Below, one piece after another: positions 1 to 11,319 of a DNA stretch of 64,000 nt. The stretch's first letter is position 1. Each line of letters opens with the position of its first letter. The position numbers and the translations under genes were made by a program. The notes under the pieces were generated by a model. That model was not told the origin of the DNA. It saw only the letters and a list, made by a program, of their open reading frames with translations, and did no database searches. The stretch is from contig NW_025954995.1 of NCBI RefSeq assembly GCF_022376445.1, positions 124,001-188,000 of the forward strand, written 5' to 3'. Source of the stretch: Fomitopsis serialis. Its lineage: Eukaryota > Basidiomycota > Agaricomycetes > Polyporales > Fomitopsidaceae.

Positions 1-2
1 AG

Positions 3-830
3 TGTTCACTTTCAATTTCACAGCAGCAGTACACTCTCGACGTCCTGGAGCGCTATGGCCTCGCAAACTGTGACCCTGTGGGCACCCCAATGGAGCCTGG
101 CCTTCGTCTCAGCGCAGACATGGCTCCCAAGACGTCGTCTGAGGTCAGGGAGATGCAGAACATCCCATATGATCAGGCTGTGGGTTCGCTTTTCTACCTT
201 GCTGTGGCAACTCGTCCAGACATTGCATGCGCTGTGGGCAACCTGGCGCGTTTTACGAAGAACCCTGGCATGATGCACTGGAAAGTGGTCAAGCACCCCT
301 TCCGATACATCAAGGGCACCCTCGACTACAAGCTCACCTACTCCCCTTTATCTGATTCCGAGATTTTTGCCTCCCACACCAACACTGACCACGCTGGCTG
401 CCCTGACACTGGTTGATCCACCTCTGGATATGTCGTTAAAATGGGTACAGGTGCGATTTCGTGGTCCAGTCATCTTCAGACGATTGTGGCGCTTTCCACG
501 ATGGAGGCAGAGTTCGTTGCAGCGGTCTTAGCAGGCCAGGAAATTCTCTGGCTTCGGAATCTCCTCACAGAGCTCGGTTTCGACGTCTCCCTTGCCTCCA
601 AGCTTCGAATCGACAATCTCTCCGCGCTTTCTGTGGCGAAAAATCCCGAGCACCACGGACGCATGAAGCACCTCAACTTGCGCTTCTACTGGCTCAGGGA
701 CGAAGTCGCCAAAGGTCGAATTGAGATCATACACCTTCGCACTTCTGACATGCCTGCTGACATCCTGACAAAGTCGCTGGCTAAGCCGAAGGTGCTGGAG
801 ATGGTGAGGATGCTTGGGCTGGGGACTTGA
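3..830 (+). pseudogene. Ty1/copia retrotransposon pol, 3' part (RT end and RNase H), nonsense-mutated
   Basis: This is the C-terminal part of a copia polyprotein whose 5' portion lies outside the window. The reading frame is open from base 3 and shows the RT-to-RNase H connection (GSLFYLAVATRPDIA), then RNase H landmarks: EAEFVAA, DNLSALSVAKNPEHHGR, KHLNLRFYWLRDEV and SDMPADILTKSL, ending at TGA 828-830. One in-frame TGA (414-416) interrupts it, where copia proteins normally read an Arg before STSGY. CGA to TGA is a CpG transition, so the copy looks killed by cytosine deamination rather than by indels. A polypurine tract and an LTR follow directly, which fixes the orientation. Assignment to copia is secure; the host family is not determined. 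Confidence 0.93.
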
Positions 831-836
831 CAGGTC

Positions 837-845
837 AGGGGGGAG
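837..845 (+). other. polypurine tract of the copia element
   Basis: AGGGGGGAG lies seven bases after the pol stop codon and abuts the TGTTGA that begins the LTR. This is the expected site of plus-strand priming in an LTR retrotransposon and is the main reason for placing the LTR start at 846. Confidence 0.8.
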
Positions 846-1209
846 TGTTGAGCTCGGAATTTATTCCGCATTTCTGCGAATTATTCTGAGCGTCATTGCC
901 CTGTCCAAGTCGTGGAATGTGTCCTGGTGTGTTCTCCTTTATTGTACATGGACGCCATCACTATACCGTGCATACTGTACTTTTTCCGACGTCATTCCCT
1001 TCAGTCTACCATTTTCCATAATGTTTGCATCTTCAGGGATTTGAACCCCTGCACTCATCCGATTTTTTCACTGCTTCGTTGATTTCCACTTTGTGGCTGT
1101 TTCTACTGTACAGTTATGGTCACCTTACGTAACGCACACCGTAGACAGTCCGCCTCGTCGAGCTCTAAGTCCCTAAGACTTTACAGAGCTTGACTTAGGC
1201 CTTTGGAAT
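846..1209 (+). repeat. copia 3' LTR (shorter of two copies)
   Basis: The LTR begins TGTTGAGCTCGG immediately after the polypurine tract. Its sequence reappears on the opposite strand at 2605-3019 with only a few substitutions, and the shared sequence ends at GGCCTTTGGAAT (1198-1209). It is CpG-rich compared with the decayed repeats nearby, so it is young. It contains a tRNA T-arm-like stem-loop (1034-1051). The 3' terminus is uncertain because this copy lacks about 54 bp that the inverted copy carries between two 25-bp direct repeats. Confidence 0.85.
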
Positions 1210-2236
1210 TTGGAATTTGAGGCGCACTGCAGCCAACAGCTCTGTCAGGTAATCAGGCGTGGAGATGTTGAACTGGCTCCCACCAAAGCATACATTGTCC
1301 ACACTCCCCGGGCGGAAGTACCCGAGGAGCTTGGCCTGCAGCTCCATGCAGTGGTGAAGCTCAGGCTGGACAGTGCGGATGACGTGAACTCCAAGTTCAC
1401 CGCCCACCTGCAAAATGATAAGTCAAAAAATGTGAGATGCAACAACTCTTACCTTTGCAAGCTCCCTACGTATCTTCGCATCCTCACCATCGCCACCCAT
1501 GAAGGACTTAGCCTCCGCGTTGGGGGACAGGACACCATTCTGGGCCTGCTGGGACTGGGTGATAGCATAGATACGCTTACGGTCAGCAGTACCTTTCAGG
1601 CCCTTGTCGAGCACGAGATGCTCGAACTCGGTGCCTTTCACCCAGCCCCCGTCCTCCTTGATGGGCGCCTCACGAGAACACTGGTCAACGGGACCAATGA
1701 TCTTGCTACGGAGGCTGAGGTAGCGCTCCTGCAGCTCCAAGGGCATGTCCCTACGCAGCAGTGAGCATGAAAAACAATATAGAAACAGAAATACTTATGT
1801 CTGGGCAAAGATCTGTTGGCGCAGGACATCATCATCCCAGCCTGGGCCGGCCGGCGACGCAACGTAGACGGGCCGTGCAAACAGCGAGTCTCGTGGGCGC
1901 AGAACGTGCCACCCTAGCAATACATAAGCTCTCATTCATGAGATGGATTGCATGCTTACCTTTGTCCCACACGTCGTCCTCCGAGACATGTGGGAGATCC
2001 CAATCTGACGGCTTCCTCGCGGTCATTGCAGTGGTGGCGCGCTCGCTGTTATTGACGAACGTGAGGTAGCACGTCGTGTTCACATCTCCCCTGTATGGGT
2101 TACGCGGGTGCTCATTCACCATGAACAGCGGAGGAGCTGACTTGGGGCGGTTAGCCACCGGGACCCACTCCCCAGGCGCATCCAAGATGATGCTTGCAGG
2201 GATCCCAAAGGGATATGCAGCAGAGGTGCTAGACAA
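1195..2236 (-). pseudogene. spliced gene of unknown function between inverted LTRs, decayed
   Basis: I do not recognise the family. Four exons join with consistent phase: up to 1960, 1913-1799, 1750-1453, and 1407 to the TAA at 1197-1195. They give about 300 residues with no obvious membrane segment; typical stretches are DWDLPHVSEDDVWDKG, SKIIGPVDQCSREAPIKE and CMELQAKLLGYFRPGS. Three defects are visible. The donor of intron 2 reads ATAAGT where GTAAGT is expected (C to T at 1798 on the + strand, a CpG site), leaving an in-frame TAA. A 28-bp tandem duplication (2207-2261) shifts the frame at the N-terminus so no clean ATG remains. The last codons and stop lie inside the LTR-derived repeat. 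It could be a host gene caught between two LTRs or element cargo. Confidence 0.55.
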
Positions 2237-2261
2237 AGGGATATGCAGCAGAGGTGCTAGA
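2207..2261. repeat. 28-bp tandem duplication
   Basis: AAAGGGATATGCAGCAGAGG plus eight further bases is repeated head to tail (2207-2234 and 2235-2261). Twenty-eight is not a multiple of three, so it breaks the frame of the gene read on the - strand. Confidence 0.9.
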
Positions 2262-2604
2262 AATGGTTAGTACTGTATGTCACAATGAAAGATTGACCAA
2301 CCCGCTTTTGTCCACACGCCCACACTCCCTGCCTTGCAGCTTGCCATCGAAGTTGGTGTGCCTGTGACCGACCACCCCTGCTCTCCCACCTCCACTCCTT
2401 GGTCCCACCCCGCTTCCTGCACACAACCGATGGATGTGACTCTCCCATGCCAGGAGAGTTGTGCTTAAGCGCTCGGCACGAATCCGCCACTGTCCAATGG
2501 CCCTGGGTGCGATCTGTGCACCCAGTTGCGTCAGGCTCTCCCATGCTCAACTGTTTCCCGTGAAGTGGCCACGGTTTTTGTTGGCTACAGTGCACCTCAG
2601 AGTG
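2262..2604. other. unassigned segment upstream of the decayed gene
   Basis: This stretch lies between the N-terminal end of the unknown - strand gene and the inverted LTR. An open - strand reading crosses it (2257-2595) but starts on GTG and matches nothing I recognise. A CTAAC followed by TTTCTAG (- strand, about 2266-2256) could be the 3' end of an upstream intron, so a further exon may be hidden here. Confidence 0.3.
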
Positions 2605-3019
2605 ATTCCAAAGGCCTAAGTCGAGCTCTGTAAAGTCTTTTATATTTAGGAATCAAAGATACACACCTAAGTCGCGCTCTGTAAAGTCTTAGGGACTTGG
2701 AGCTCGACGAGGCGGACTGTCTACGGTGTGCGTTACGTAAGGTGACCATAACTGTACAGTAGAAACAGCCACAAAGTGGAAATCAACGAAGCAGTGAAAA
2801 AATCGGATGAGTGCAGGGGTTCAAATCCCTGAAGATGCAAACATTATGGAAAATGGTAGACTGAAGGGAATGACGTCGGAAAAGGTACAGTATGCAAGGT
2901 ATAGTGATGGCGTCCATGTAGAATAAAGGAGAACACACCAGGACACATTCCACGACTTGGACAGGGCAATGACGCTCAGAATAATTCGCAGAAATGCGGA
3001 ATAAATTCCGAGCTCAACA
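2605..3019 (-). repeat. inverted copia LTR inserted in the Helitron ORF
   Basis: Read on the - strand this is a near-identical second copy of the LTR at 846-1209; three scattered substitutions are visible across the first 150 bp. It ends with the reverse complement of TGTTGA at 3014-3019, and the next base (3020) continues an open Helitron helicase frame. Relative to the first copy it carries about 54 extra bp near 2630-2685, flanked by two imperfect copies of a 25-bp unit (AAGACTTTACAGAGC followed by CGACTTAGG). No copia internal region adjoins it on the left. Confidence 0.85.
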
Positions 3020-6000
3020 ATCACTGCATATGTTACAGATTACATCACAAAGACTCCTTTGAAGACACATATGATGTTCTCAGCTGTGAAGACAGTGTTC
3101 AGCAGAAATCCTGATCTCAAAGCAGGTGAAGATAGCAACCGCAAGGTGTGTGCACGGAAGCTGATCACTAAAATTGTCAATGCTCTCACTGCCAGTGCAG
3201 AAACAGGTGCACCAATGGCTTGCATGTACCTCCTTAATCAGCCAGACCATTACACCAGCCATACATTCCGGCCCTTCTACTGGAGGAGCTACATGTATGA
3301 GGTCCTCAAGGCCTGGCCGACTGAGGAGCCAGTGTACACTCCACATGAGAAACCAGCCAAAGTAGTCATAGGCAAAAGCCATGATAAGTTTGTAGGCATT
3401 ACACAACAAATGGACTACATGTACAGGCCAACTAAATATGCCCAAGTGTGTCTGTACGACTGGATCAGACTGAGTGACAAACAAACCATGGGACGTGCCA
3501 TGAAACGTGCTACTCAGAAGCTCAAGCCAGTACATGAGAAGATTGCTAAATTGGAGAACAATGAGGACAAGAGCAAACAAGATATAAAGCCATTGCCTAG
3601 TCGCAGAGGTGGTGGCCAGGATAAATGGAAGGAAGAGTCTGATGATGATGACCCATTGTTGCTCACAAAGGAGACAGCACAGAAGGCTAGAGAGGATGAG
3701 CAAATGGATGCTATCACAAATTACCATGAGCCCACACGCTTCCAGCCCACTCATCCTCAGTATGAAACACACATGGCTGTCATGCTACCAGATCATTGTG
3801 CTCGGGTGCCCAACTTTGTTGGAGGCACATTGCCACGTCAAGACAAAGGTAATAGAGAGGAATATTGCATGACCATGCTCATGCTCTTCAAGCCTTGGCA
3901 TAAAGGCTCAGACCTCAAGGATACTTCTCAGACATGGGATGATGCATTTGCTAGCCATGAATTCACAGAACGGCAGCAAGAGGTCATGAAGTTCTTCCAC
4001 ATAAAGTATGAGTGCAATGATAGTCGAGATGACTTTTCCAAGCACAGACAGGACAAAGGAGAACATGGAGGCCTGGGCTTTGAGGAAGAAGAGGAAGTTG
4101 ACAATGATGATTACATTGATGTTGTGCAGAGCAGTGTAACAGGTGATGATGGGGCAATTGACTATGATCCAGAATGGGATGTTCTCGGGAGGAAGTCCCT
4201 GACCCGTATTGCACAGATGCAACAGGCAGAGAACATTGCTCATGCTAGTGGCTGGCTTGATGACTCCAAAGACAAAGCATCACTCTCACCAATGGACCAG
4301 TTCCAGCCCGTGAGCACCATGACAGGACCAGAGTGGAAAAGTGTTCTCAGCCAGAAGCGGGAAGATATTCTCCATCAGCGAGAGGAGCAGGCAGCAAGCA
4401 AGCCCAGAGATGAACCTGGTAGCCACAACAATGGCAATGACAAACCTGCAGACTATGTGGATAATGTGAAGGCGGTAGACTACAACTATATGTCAGTCAA
4501 ATTCAGAGCAGCAGATGATAAGCTCCAGTCACTTATTGATGGCATAGTGAAAAGCTTCACATTGAATGAGGAGCAGGAAAGGGCTTTTCGTGTAATTGCT
4601 AACCATGCAACTCAGCCTCCTGCAGAGAAGCTGAAGATGTATCTTGGAGGAATGGCTGGAACCAGGAAATCTCAGGTCATCAAGGCTTTGATCAGGTTCT
4701 TCCAAGATCGCAATGAAGGCTATCACTTTGCATGCATGGCTCCCACTGGCTCTGCAGCATCCCTCATCTCTGGATCTACATACCACTCCATGCTGGGATT
4801 CTCCAAATATGGTGATGCTAATAATGGGACTCTGCGTAATGTCCGTGACAGACTGAAGGATGTGGACTACATATTTCTGGATGAGATTTCCATGGTTGAC
4901 TGCAACCATTTCTATGATATTTCTGCACGTCTATGCCGCATATATAGCAACACTGGTGAGCCATTTGGTGGCAAAAATATGATCTTTGCTGGTGATTTTG
5001 CACAGCTTGAGCCACCAGGAACAGGGTACTCTCTGTTCTCAGCAAAGGTCAACAGTGTCAGACACTCTACGTCAAGTTGGAGACAACAGGAGGCATCCCT
5101 TGGGAAGGCAATTTGGCATCAAGTTACTACAGTTGTGATTCTCCGACAAAATATGAGACAGAAGTCTCAGAGTGCTGAAGATGCAAAATTCAGAAAACTG
5201 CTGGACAACTTACGCTACAAAGCTTGCACAATGGCAGATGTGAATTTTCTGCGAGGCCGTATAGCTGGCCGGGGCAAAGGCAAACCAAAGCTTAGTGATC
5301 CCAACTTCCGGAATGTGTCTATCATACTGTCATACAATTCCCACAGAGACCGAATCAATGAACTTGGTGTAGCCAGGTTTGCAAAGGACACAGGCCAGAC
5401 TCTGGAATCCTTTTACTCTCTAGACCATTATGGGAGTCCTGAGGAGAGTAAAAAAACACGCAAAATGAAGAAAAATGCGGATGTCAGGCGCAAGGTGGAC
5501 AAGATCCATCCTCATCTGCAAAATCAACTCTGGGCATTGCCAAATAAAAATTCCAATAATCACCCAGGGATAATATCCCTCTGTGTAGGACTTCCTGTCA
5601 TGATTAAAGCCAATGAAGCCACGGAGTGCAATGTCACCAATGGAGCAGAGGCAGTAGTTGTAGGATGGGAATCCAAGCCACTCACAGGAGACAAGAGAAT
5701 GCTGGATGTGGTATTTGTGAAGCTTACTGCTGCTCCCACTCCTGTCAAACTTGATGGTTTACCAGAGAATGTAGTCCCAATTGCTGCTCAGACAATAAAG
5801 ATTCCCTGCTTGATGCCCAATGACCGCACACTGACTATCCACAGAACTCAAGTGGCTCTCATACCCAACTTTGCCATGACTGATTTCAATTCCCAAGGCC
5901 GTACCAGGCCATACAATGTGGTGGACCTCCAGAACTGCAAAAATCACCAATCTGTGTACACGTGTCTGTCCAGGGGTTCAAGCTATCAGGGGACCATTAT

Positions 6001-6721
6001 TGTCCAGGGCTTTGACAACTCTAAATTCATGGGCGGTGTCACTGGCTGGCTCAGACAGGAATTCAGAGAGCTGGAGCTGCTAGATGAGATCACAAAATTG
6101 AGATATGAAGGAACATTGTCTCCAACAGTACAAGGGGTCACCCGTGTAGCCCTCATCCATGCTTACAGGAACACAAAGGGTGCTAAACACATGCCCAAGA
6201 CCATGCACACTGCACTGAGATGGTCTGAGAAGCAGCCCTTTGACATTGAGGCTCCATACAAGGAAGCTGAGTGGGATATAGTAGAGCATCCAAAGAAGAA
6301 GAATGCAAAACAAGGAAGCACAGATGAGCTTGCTGAGCAAGCAGCAAGTGAAGATACACAACAGATCTCCCAACAGGATTTGCAAACAGCCAAGTATATT
6401 CCTGCCAAAGGGGCTGTACAGCTTGCAACTGTGAGTACAGACACTGGTGGTAACATGCGCAAGAGGCCCCTGGGACAAGGGACACATAAAGATAGTAATG
6501 ACAGGCCAGCAAAGAGAGCACGACCACTGGCAAATAATAGCAATATGCCACTCTGTTTTGACTGGAATGAAGAAACATATAGCTGTGCATTTGACAGTCT
6601 GCTGGGCATTTTGCATTGTGTTTACCGAGAACAGAACATGTACTGGCAGCAGCATACTTGCTGGGGAGAGGGCCATAGCTGGCAGTACGATCCCTTTGGT
6701 AGGATACATGTCAATTTATGA
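3020..6721 (+). pseudogene. Helitron helicase (Pif1-type), 5' truncated, with C-terminal peptidase-like start
   Basis: This is the helicase half of a Helitron Rep-helicase; Helitrons transpose by rolling-circle replication. The frame is open from 3020, the first base after the LTR, through about 1,233 codons. Visible parts are HYTSHTFRPFYWRSYMYEV (about residue 75), a P-loop reading GGMAGTRKSQVIKAL (about 545), Walker B FLDEISMVD (about 618) and the C-terminal helicase motif TCLSRGSSYQG (about 990). The tail ends in DWNEETYSCAFDSLLGI, the start of the cysteine-peptidase-like module fused to many fungal Helitron helicases, cut by TGA at 6719-6721. The N-terminal HUH/Rep nuclease is absent. The P-loop has Arg where Gly is required (AGG at 4664-4666, a CpG to CpA change). 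Codon use is AT-rich and CpG-poor, unlike host genes to the right. Confidence 0.9.
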
Positions 6722-9579
6722 ACAACTTCATGCTGCCCACATCAGAAGTCATGCTTGGCAAGACTGCTAGTATTTTGCCTATGCATAGAGTACTGACATA
6801 TCTTCCACATTTTGCACTTCAGAGTAGCCTGCTAATTTATTAGGTTGTTGTCATATGAGGATCATAGCTTGCAATCATGAGCAACAGACATTATGGATCT
6901 GTTTCTTACTTGGTAAATTGCCAAGTTGCTTATCAACATGATCTGAATACTAATGAGCAGTGTTACTGGTTTGTATTGATAGTAACATAGAGCAAATAGC
7001 TTGGGAATGTTGCAAAGAAGTAAGGTGAGCCTCTAGATCAACTAGAACTCAAGGAAGGGGAATCTGGGGGTTGACTACAGTAACCACTACTCAGGTGGGA
7101 CTTGCTGTCAGTGCTGTTGTCCAAGTATTAGCCCTTGATCAGAGAAATTCTGATACCAAAGGATGTCTTTCAGTAGATTGTTAACAGTATTTCCCCAAGT
7201 CCAAACCAATCAACAGTGGAGGATGGAACCAATATACAGAGGAGAAGTATACCAGTAAGGAATTCTGAAAAAGGCCTGTCAAGAATTGATGTGTTATACA
7301 AGGAATACAACCAAAGAATGTGCAGTTTGCTCTCACCATAAGTGAACAGTTACCAGACACTGACCAGTAGTACAAAGCCATACTAAGGTATGTTACTGGA
7401 TTGGAGCTCAGCTCCTGAGTCAATAGTAATGGGCTCATGTAGTACAATGTGAAGCAATGTATCACCATAGTAAGTGCCATCAAGACTGAGAGAGTCATGG
7501 GCAGGATTGATCACTGATGAATTGAAGGTACACTGGCATAAGAGTACAGAAGCAAGTGGTAGATGAGATAAATGTTTGGACTTGCTCATAGGGATGCTCC
7601 TTTTGTGCATTATGCACAGCCTTTTAGCTACATAAAATACTTCATAGAATTCTACAAAATAGTAGAAGACTCAGTACACCACTTTCCAAGGCCATTCAAA
7701 TGCACAATAAGCTCACAGGCTCATTGTAAGGCAAGGGTAGATGTGCCAATAATTCTCACTGATCATCAAGGATGTGCTCTGTGATTCATGACACACCACT
7801 TGCATGTTGTCCTGAAACACTAGCACAGCCTTATGAACACTAGTCACTCATAGATTGCCTGCCAGCTGGGATAATATATCAATAGATAACATAGTCTGAG
7901 CTAATAGAACCCCAGTAATATCTTTCAAAGCATCTGGTCACAAGGGTCTAAGGAGATTGGTAATAGTCCAGTCAGAACATACACCAATAGGTGCCACAAA
8001 GCATAACAATGTGGGAAAAAAAGATCACTGAAATCTGGTCAGAAGGCATTGTGAACCCAAATGAAGTCCATTAAAAGGATCTACAATAAAGATAACAAAG
8101 CCCAGGAGTGATAACAATTCCTGCTGCCTACCCTATTCAAAGACCATATCTATTGTAGAAAAAGGGTTTTCAATGCCTTGTCCCTAACAACGGACTGCAT
8201 ACTAAGACTTGCACATGGGCCTTTCCTGGGTATTCTAGTAATGCCTACTATCAGTGGTCATGCTCTCTGATCATAAGTCCAAGGATTTCTATATCTTCAG
8301 ACATACTCCCAAGATAATCACCAGGGTCATTTTCTGGCTGACTGTTCATTATTTTGTGTGCACATACAATGTATGGTACTATATTTGGATTACACACTAT
8401 ATTTTTCATGTTGACATTCCTTGGGCATGGCAGATACCACCCAGGATCAACTGCCAAATGGTGTACTGGTAGGCACACTGCCACAAATTTCCAATGCTGT
8501 TCAAATATCACACACACATGTTCACACCTGGGTCTAAAGTGTTATATTTCCACTTTCCATATAACATGAAAGGACCCAACATGAGTAGCTGATATTTTAT
8601 CATCACATGTAAAAGGAAACAGTTGCAGCAAATGAGAGTACTGCCAAAGTCATATTGTTGACTAGAGATCCATAAAAGGACAGCCATATATTGGCTCAGA
8701 AGTCCATTGTAATATGGCCTCTTCACTGTTGCTTAGTAAGCAATGCAAGTCTGCATTATTTCCATGGCAACCATGACTTCTTCTGAGCCCAATCAGGAAG
8801 AAATCACAGCATACACTGCAATATGAGTGATAGTAGACATTGCACAAACAGACACCACTGTCAATACATTTTTGCCCATATGAACAAGCCAAGAGCTGCC
8901 TATTCTATCTTCACATACCAAGGGCCATTGCATGAGAATAGGATGATGGTAGTGCATACAGACATTAGATATGCTCCAGGCAAAAATTATATGAGCAATT
9001 AACAATCAAGCATAGCACCATCATACTGTATAATTGGCACTGCTTCATATTGATACAATCAGTCAAAGACATGCTTATACTGGACTGGGACAATAGAGCT
9101 GTAGACATCAGGCTGTGAACTCTGCATCAGCACATCTGAGATGTACTGTCATGCATTGGCCTACAACAGTCAGCATGATGTCATGGGATCATCTGATTTT
9201 ATCTCATTTCCTACCATTTATCTAGCATTGCAGAGACCATCAAAGCATTTGATCACCTATGTGTGGTGTCCCTACTTTATGACATTGCTAGCCTATAGAC
9301 TTTCTAGCAACAGTAGTAGATGCACAACTTGTACAATGTCTTTCTATCACTTTCTAGGATCAGTACAGTGTCATAAAGCTCTGCGAACCCATAATATTAA
9401 TAGCTATGCCATTCACATGTGAGACAGAGCCAATATTATGAACATACTCAGCATTAACTGTGGCCTTTGTGCCACAGGTGTTCACCATTTTCTGCATATG
9501 CCATTGCCTGCCAAAGGGTTTAGACATGAGCCAATCAATACTTATAGCAAGCAGTACAAGGTGAGTGGAATCATACAGA
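6722..9579. other. AT-rich, CpG-depleted repeat desert, no gene
   Basis: No credible coding region is present; the open readings are short, unspliced and without recognisable motifs. CpG dinucleotides are nearly absent over hundreds of bases (for example 6,781-7,560), while TG and CA are abundant. The left part is probably decayed Helitron sequence continuing from the ORF. Confidence 0.7.
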
Positions 9580-10050
9580 ATATTCCCTTGTTTTATCCGC
9601 ATTTTCTGAGCCCAGACACAGCAGATAACTCGGACTTTCCATTTTGAGAAGGTCAGGTACCACATATGGCAGGTTTCATTCAGGTCTCATATAGCCACAC
9701 AATCCATAGGCAGTTGGCAAGCATCACAGGAAACACAAACAAAGTGAAAGAGCCAGTGTGTACAGAGGAATATGTATTTTATTTTGCTTTGTGAATGGTG
9801 GGTGCCATGTTTATATGAATCCATGGGAAGGCATACTATGTACAGCCTCTCTGACATCATATACATGACTGGGAATATTCCCAATTGTTTTTGATTTTTT
9901 GGGAGACCATAGCACAGTAAATACAGTGTCACTAATGAGCTTGTGGCTTGCATTCAAACTCAGCCCAATAGCCTGCCTTTGCAGGGCCTATTGAATAGCT
10001 GAACCAAACAGAATAGCCTAGGATCCTGTCTGGAATTGCCAGTCCCTGAG
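9580..10050 (+). repeat. diverged direct repeat, copy 1
   Basis: This matches 11,320-11,750 in the same order. Paired blocks include: AATATTCCCT followed by a TTTTATC(C/T)GCATTTT(C/G)TGAGCCCAGAC block; GAAGGTCAG; a (T/G)TGTACAGAGG-like block before a T-rich run and TTTTGTGAA; CTCTGACATCATA or CTATGACATCATA; and a block with ACAGTGTCACTAA or ACAGTGCCACTAA ahead of ATTCAAACTCAGC. Identity is moderate with many transitions, so these are old copies. No terminal repeats or ORF identify the element class. Confidence 0.7.
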
Positions 10051-10657
10051 GTGATACTGGTTCTTACAAGATGGACCAAGACTCACTGACAGAGTGTCTT
10101 GTATCTGGCTATGCATGGGTCATTCTGAACTATCATATGTTTTCTGCCATATTGGAGCCTCAACAGTCAACCCAATACAAATCCATAGTACTATCTAATT
10201 TTTCTCTGATTTTCCTGCTATTTATCCAGTCCTGCAGAGGCCATGCATGGCCAACTTCCCAAATGGGCAGGGGACTAACCATATATGGCAGTTTTGTATG
10301 TTTGATATCCTCCACCTCACATAGCCAGTACATGTGGAACTGTCTTGTACAAGCATCATACACACACCAACATTTGCTTATATCCCCAGTATCACTTGCC
10401 AAGGTCAGTACTCTGTGAAAAACAACAAGAACACCTAATCTGGGCACCCTTGTCAGTACTCAAGGGGCATTCCATGGAGAAGCAATATTTTGGGATTTTT
10501 CTGCATTTAATGGGGCTCTAGTAAGAGCTCAGTTAGTGTGGCTTGAAGCCATCAAAAAACTCGGCATGAAGAGCTGACACTGAAAGATTACTTTAAAAGG
10601 GAACATTTGTCAGCATTTCAGCCAATGGGAGTGCTCCAAAATCCCCTTTGAGTGACT

Positions 10658-10699
10658 GGAGTCGTCGACAGGCCGGAATTCCGGCCTGTCGACGACTCC
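10658..10699. repeat. 42-bp perfect palindrome (hairpin A)
   Basis: The left half GGAGTCGTCGACAGGCCGGAA is followed without spacer by its exact reverse complement, centred between 10,678 and 10,679 on GAATTC. The palindrome and the next 40 bp are GC- and CpG-rich inside a desert nearly free of CpG. It sits just upstream of a block shared with hairpin B. Confidence 0.95.
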
Positions 10700-10709
10700 G
10701 CTTCGGCAA

Positions 10710-10760
10710 CGGGCGCTCAATCGAGCGCTTAGTAAGCGATGTAAGTGCACACTGTTACTG
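10710..10760 (+). repeat. conserved block 3' of hairpin A
   Basis: GGGCGCTCAATCGAGCGCTT leads into AGTAAGCGATGTAAGTGC and ACTGTTACTG. The same order, with few changes, follows hairpin B at 11,848-11,895. The core CGCTTAGTAAGCG is itself an inverted repeat. Confidence 0.85.
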
Positions 10761-11319
10761 CAGCACAATTCACTTGTTTTGGGGTCAAGAAAATGCGGAT
10801 TAATCAGACAATATTCCAGGATATATGTGGAGCATCCCTGAGCATATTTAAAAGTGGAGAAGATTCCCTATAGGGTCATTCAGTGCTGAGACATCAAAAC
10901 ATGCATGTTATTACCATTTTCCCCACCAATAGCTGTGCTGTGCAACTTCCAGACACATCCATGCATTGTAAACTATGCACATATCTATACAGGTCATAGG
11001 CAATGTGTTTCAGAGACAACAAGCCATTCATATCTGCACAGTCACTTGTGATTCTCTAAATGTTGTCCTTTGTTCTTCATTCCTCCAATGTATGATTAAC
11101 CCTTGAAATGATGGGCTATCAAATGAGTTTATCATCTCTATAACCTCTATAAGAGTTGATTAGATTTCAGTCAGTGTATCCCAGTCAAATGCCACATTCA
11201 TGCATGTGTTTCTCTGTTTCCTGAATTTCAAACAACTGGGCAAGTCATACTAGTGATATATTGTGGGGGCCTCCATACAAGATGAATTGCCTTCATATAC
11301 AAGGCAATACAGATGAGTC

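Noticed and set aside
814..1044. Open frame running through the LTR as a gene
   Set aside because: It starts inside the end of pol and translates the LTR; the same translation appears from the inverted LTR. LTR sequence is not coding here.
6080..6709. Long - strand open frame opposite the Helitron C-terminus
   Set aside because: The + strand has clear helicase motifs over the full length; the - strand reading is low-complexity and overlaps two other - strand frames.
10658..10699. Palindrome containing CCGGAATTCCGG as cloning-linker contamination
   Set aside because: A second, unrelated perfect hairpin occupies the same place relative to the same shared block at 11.8 kb, so a natural repeat structure explains it better than a linker.
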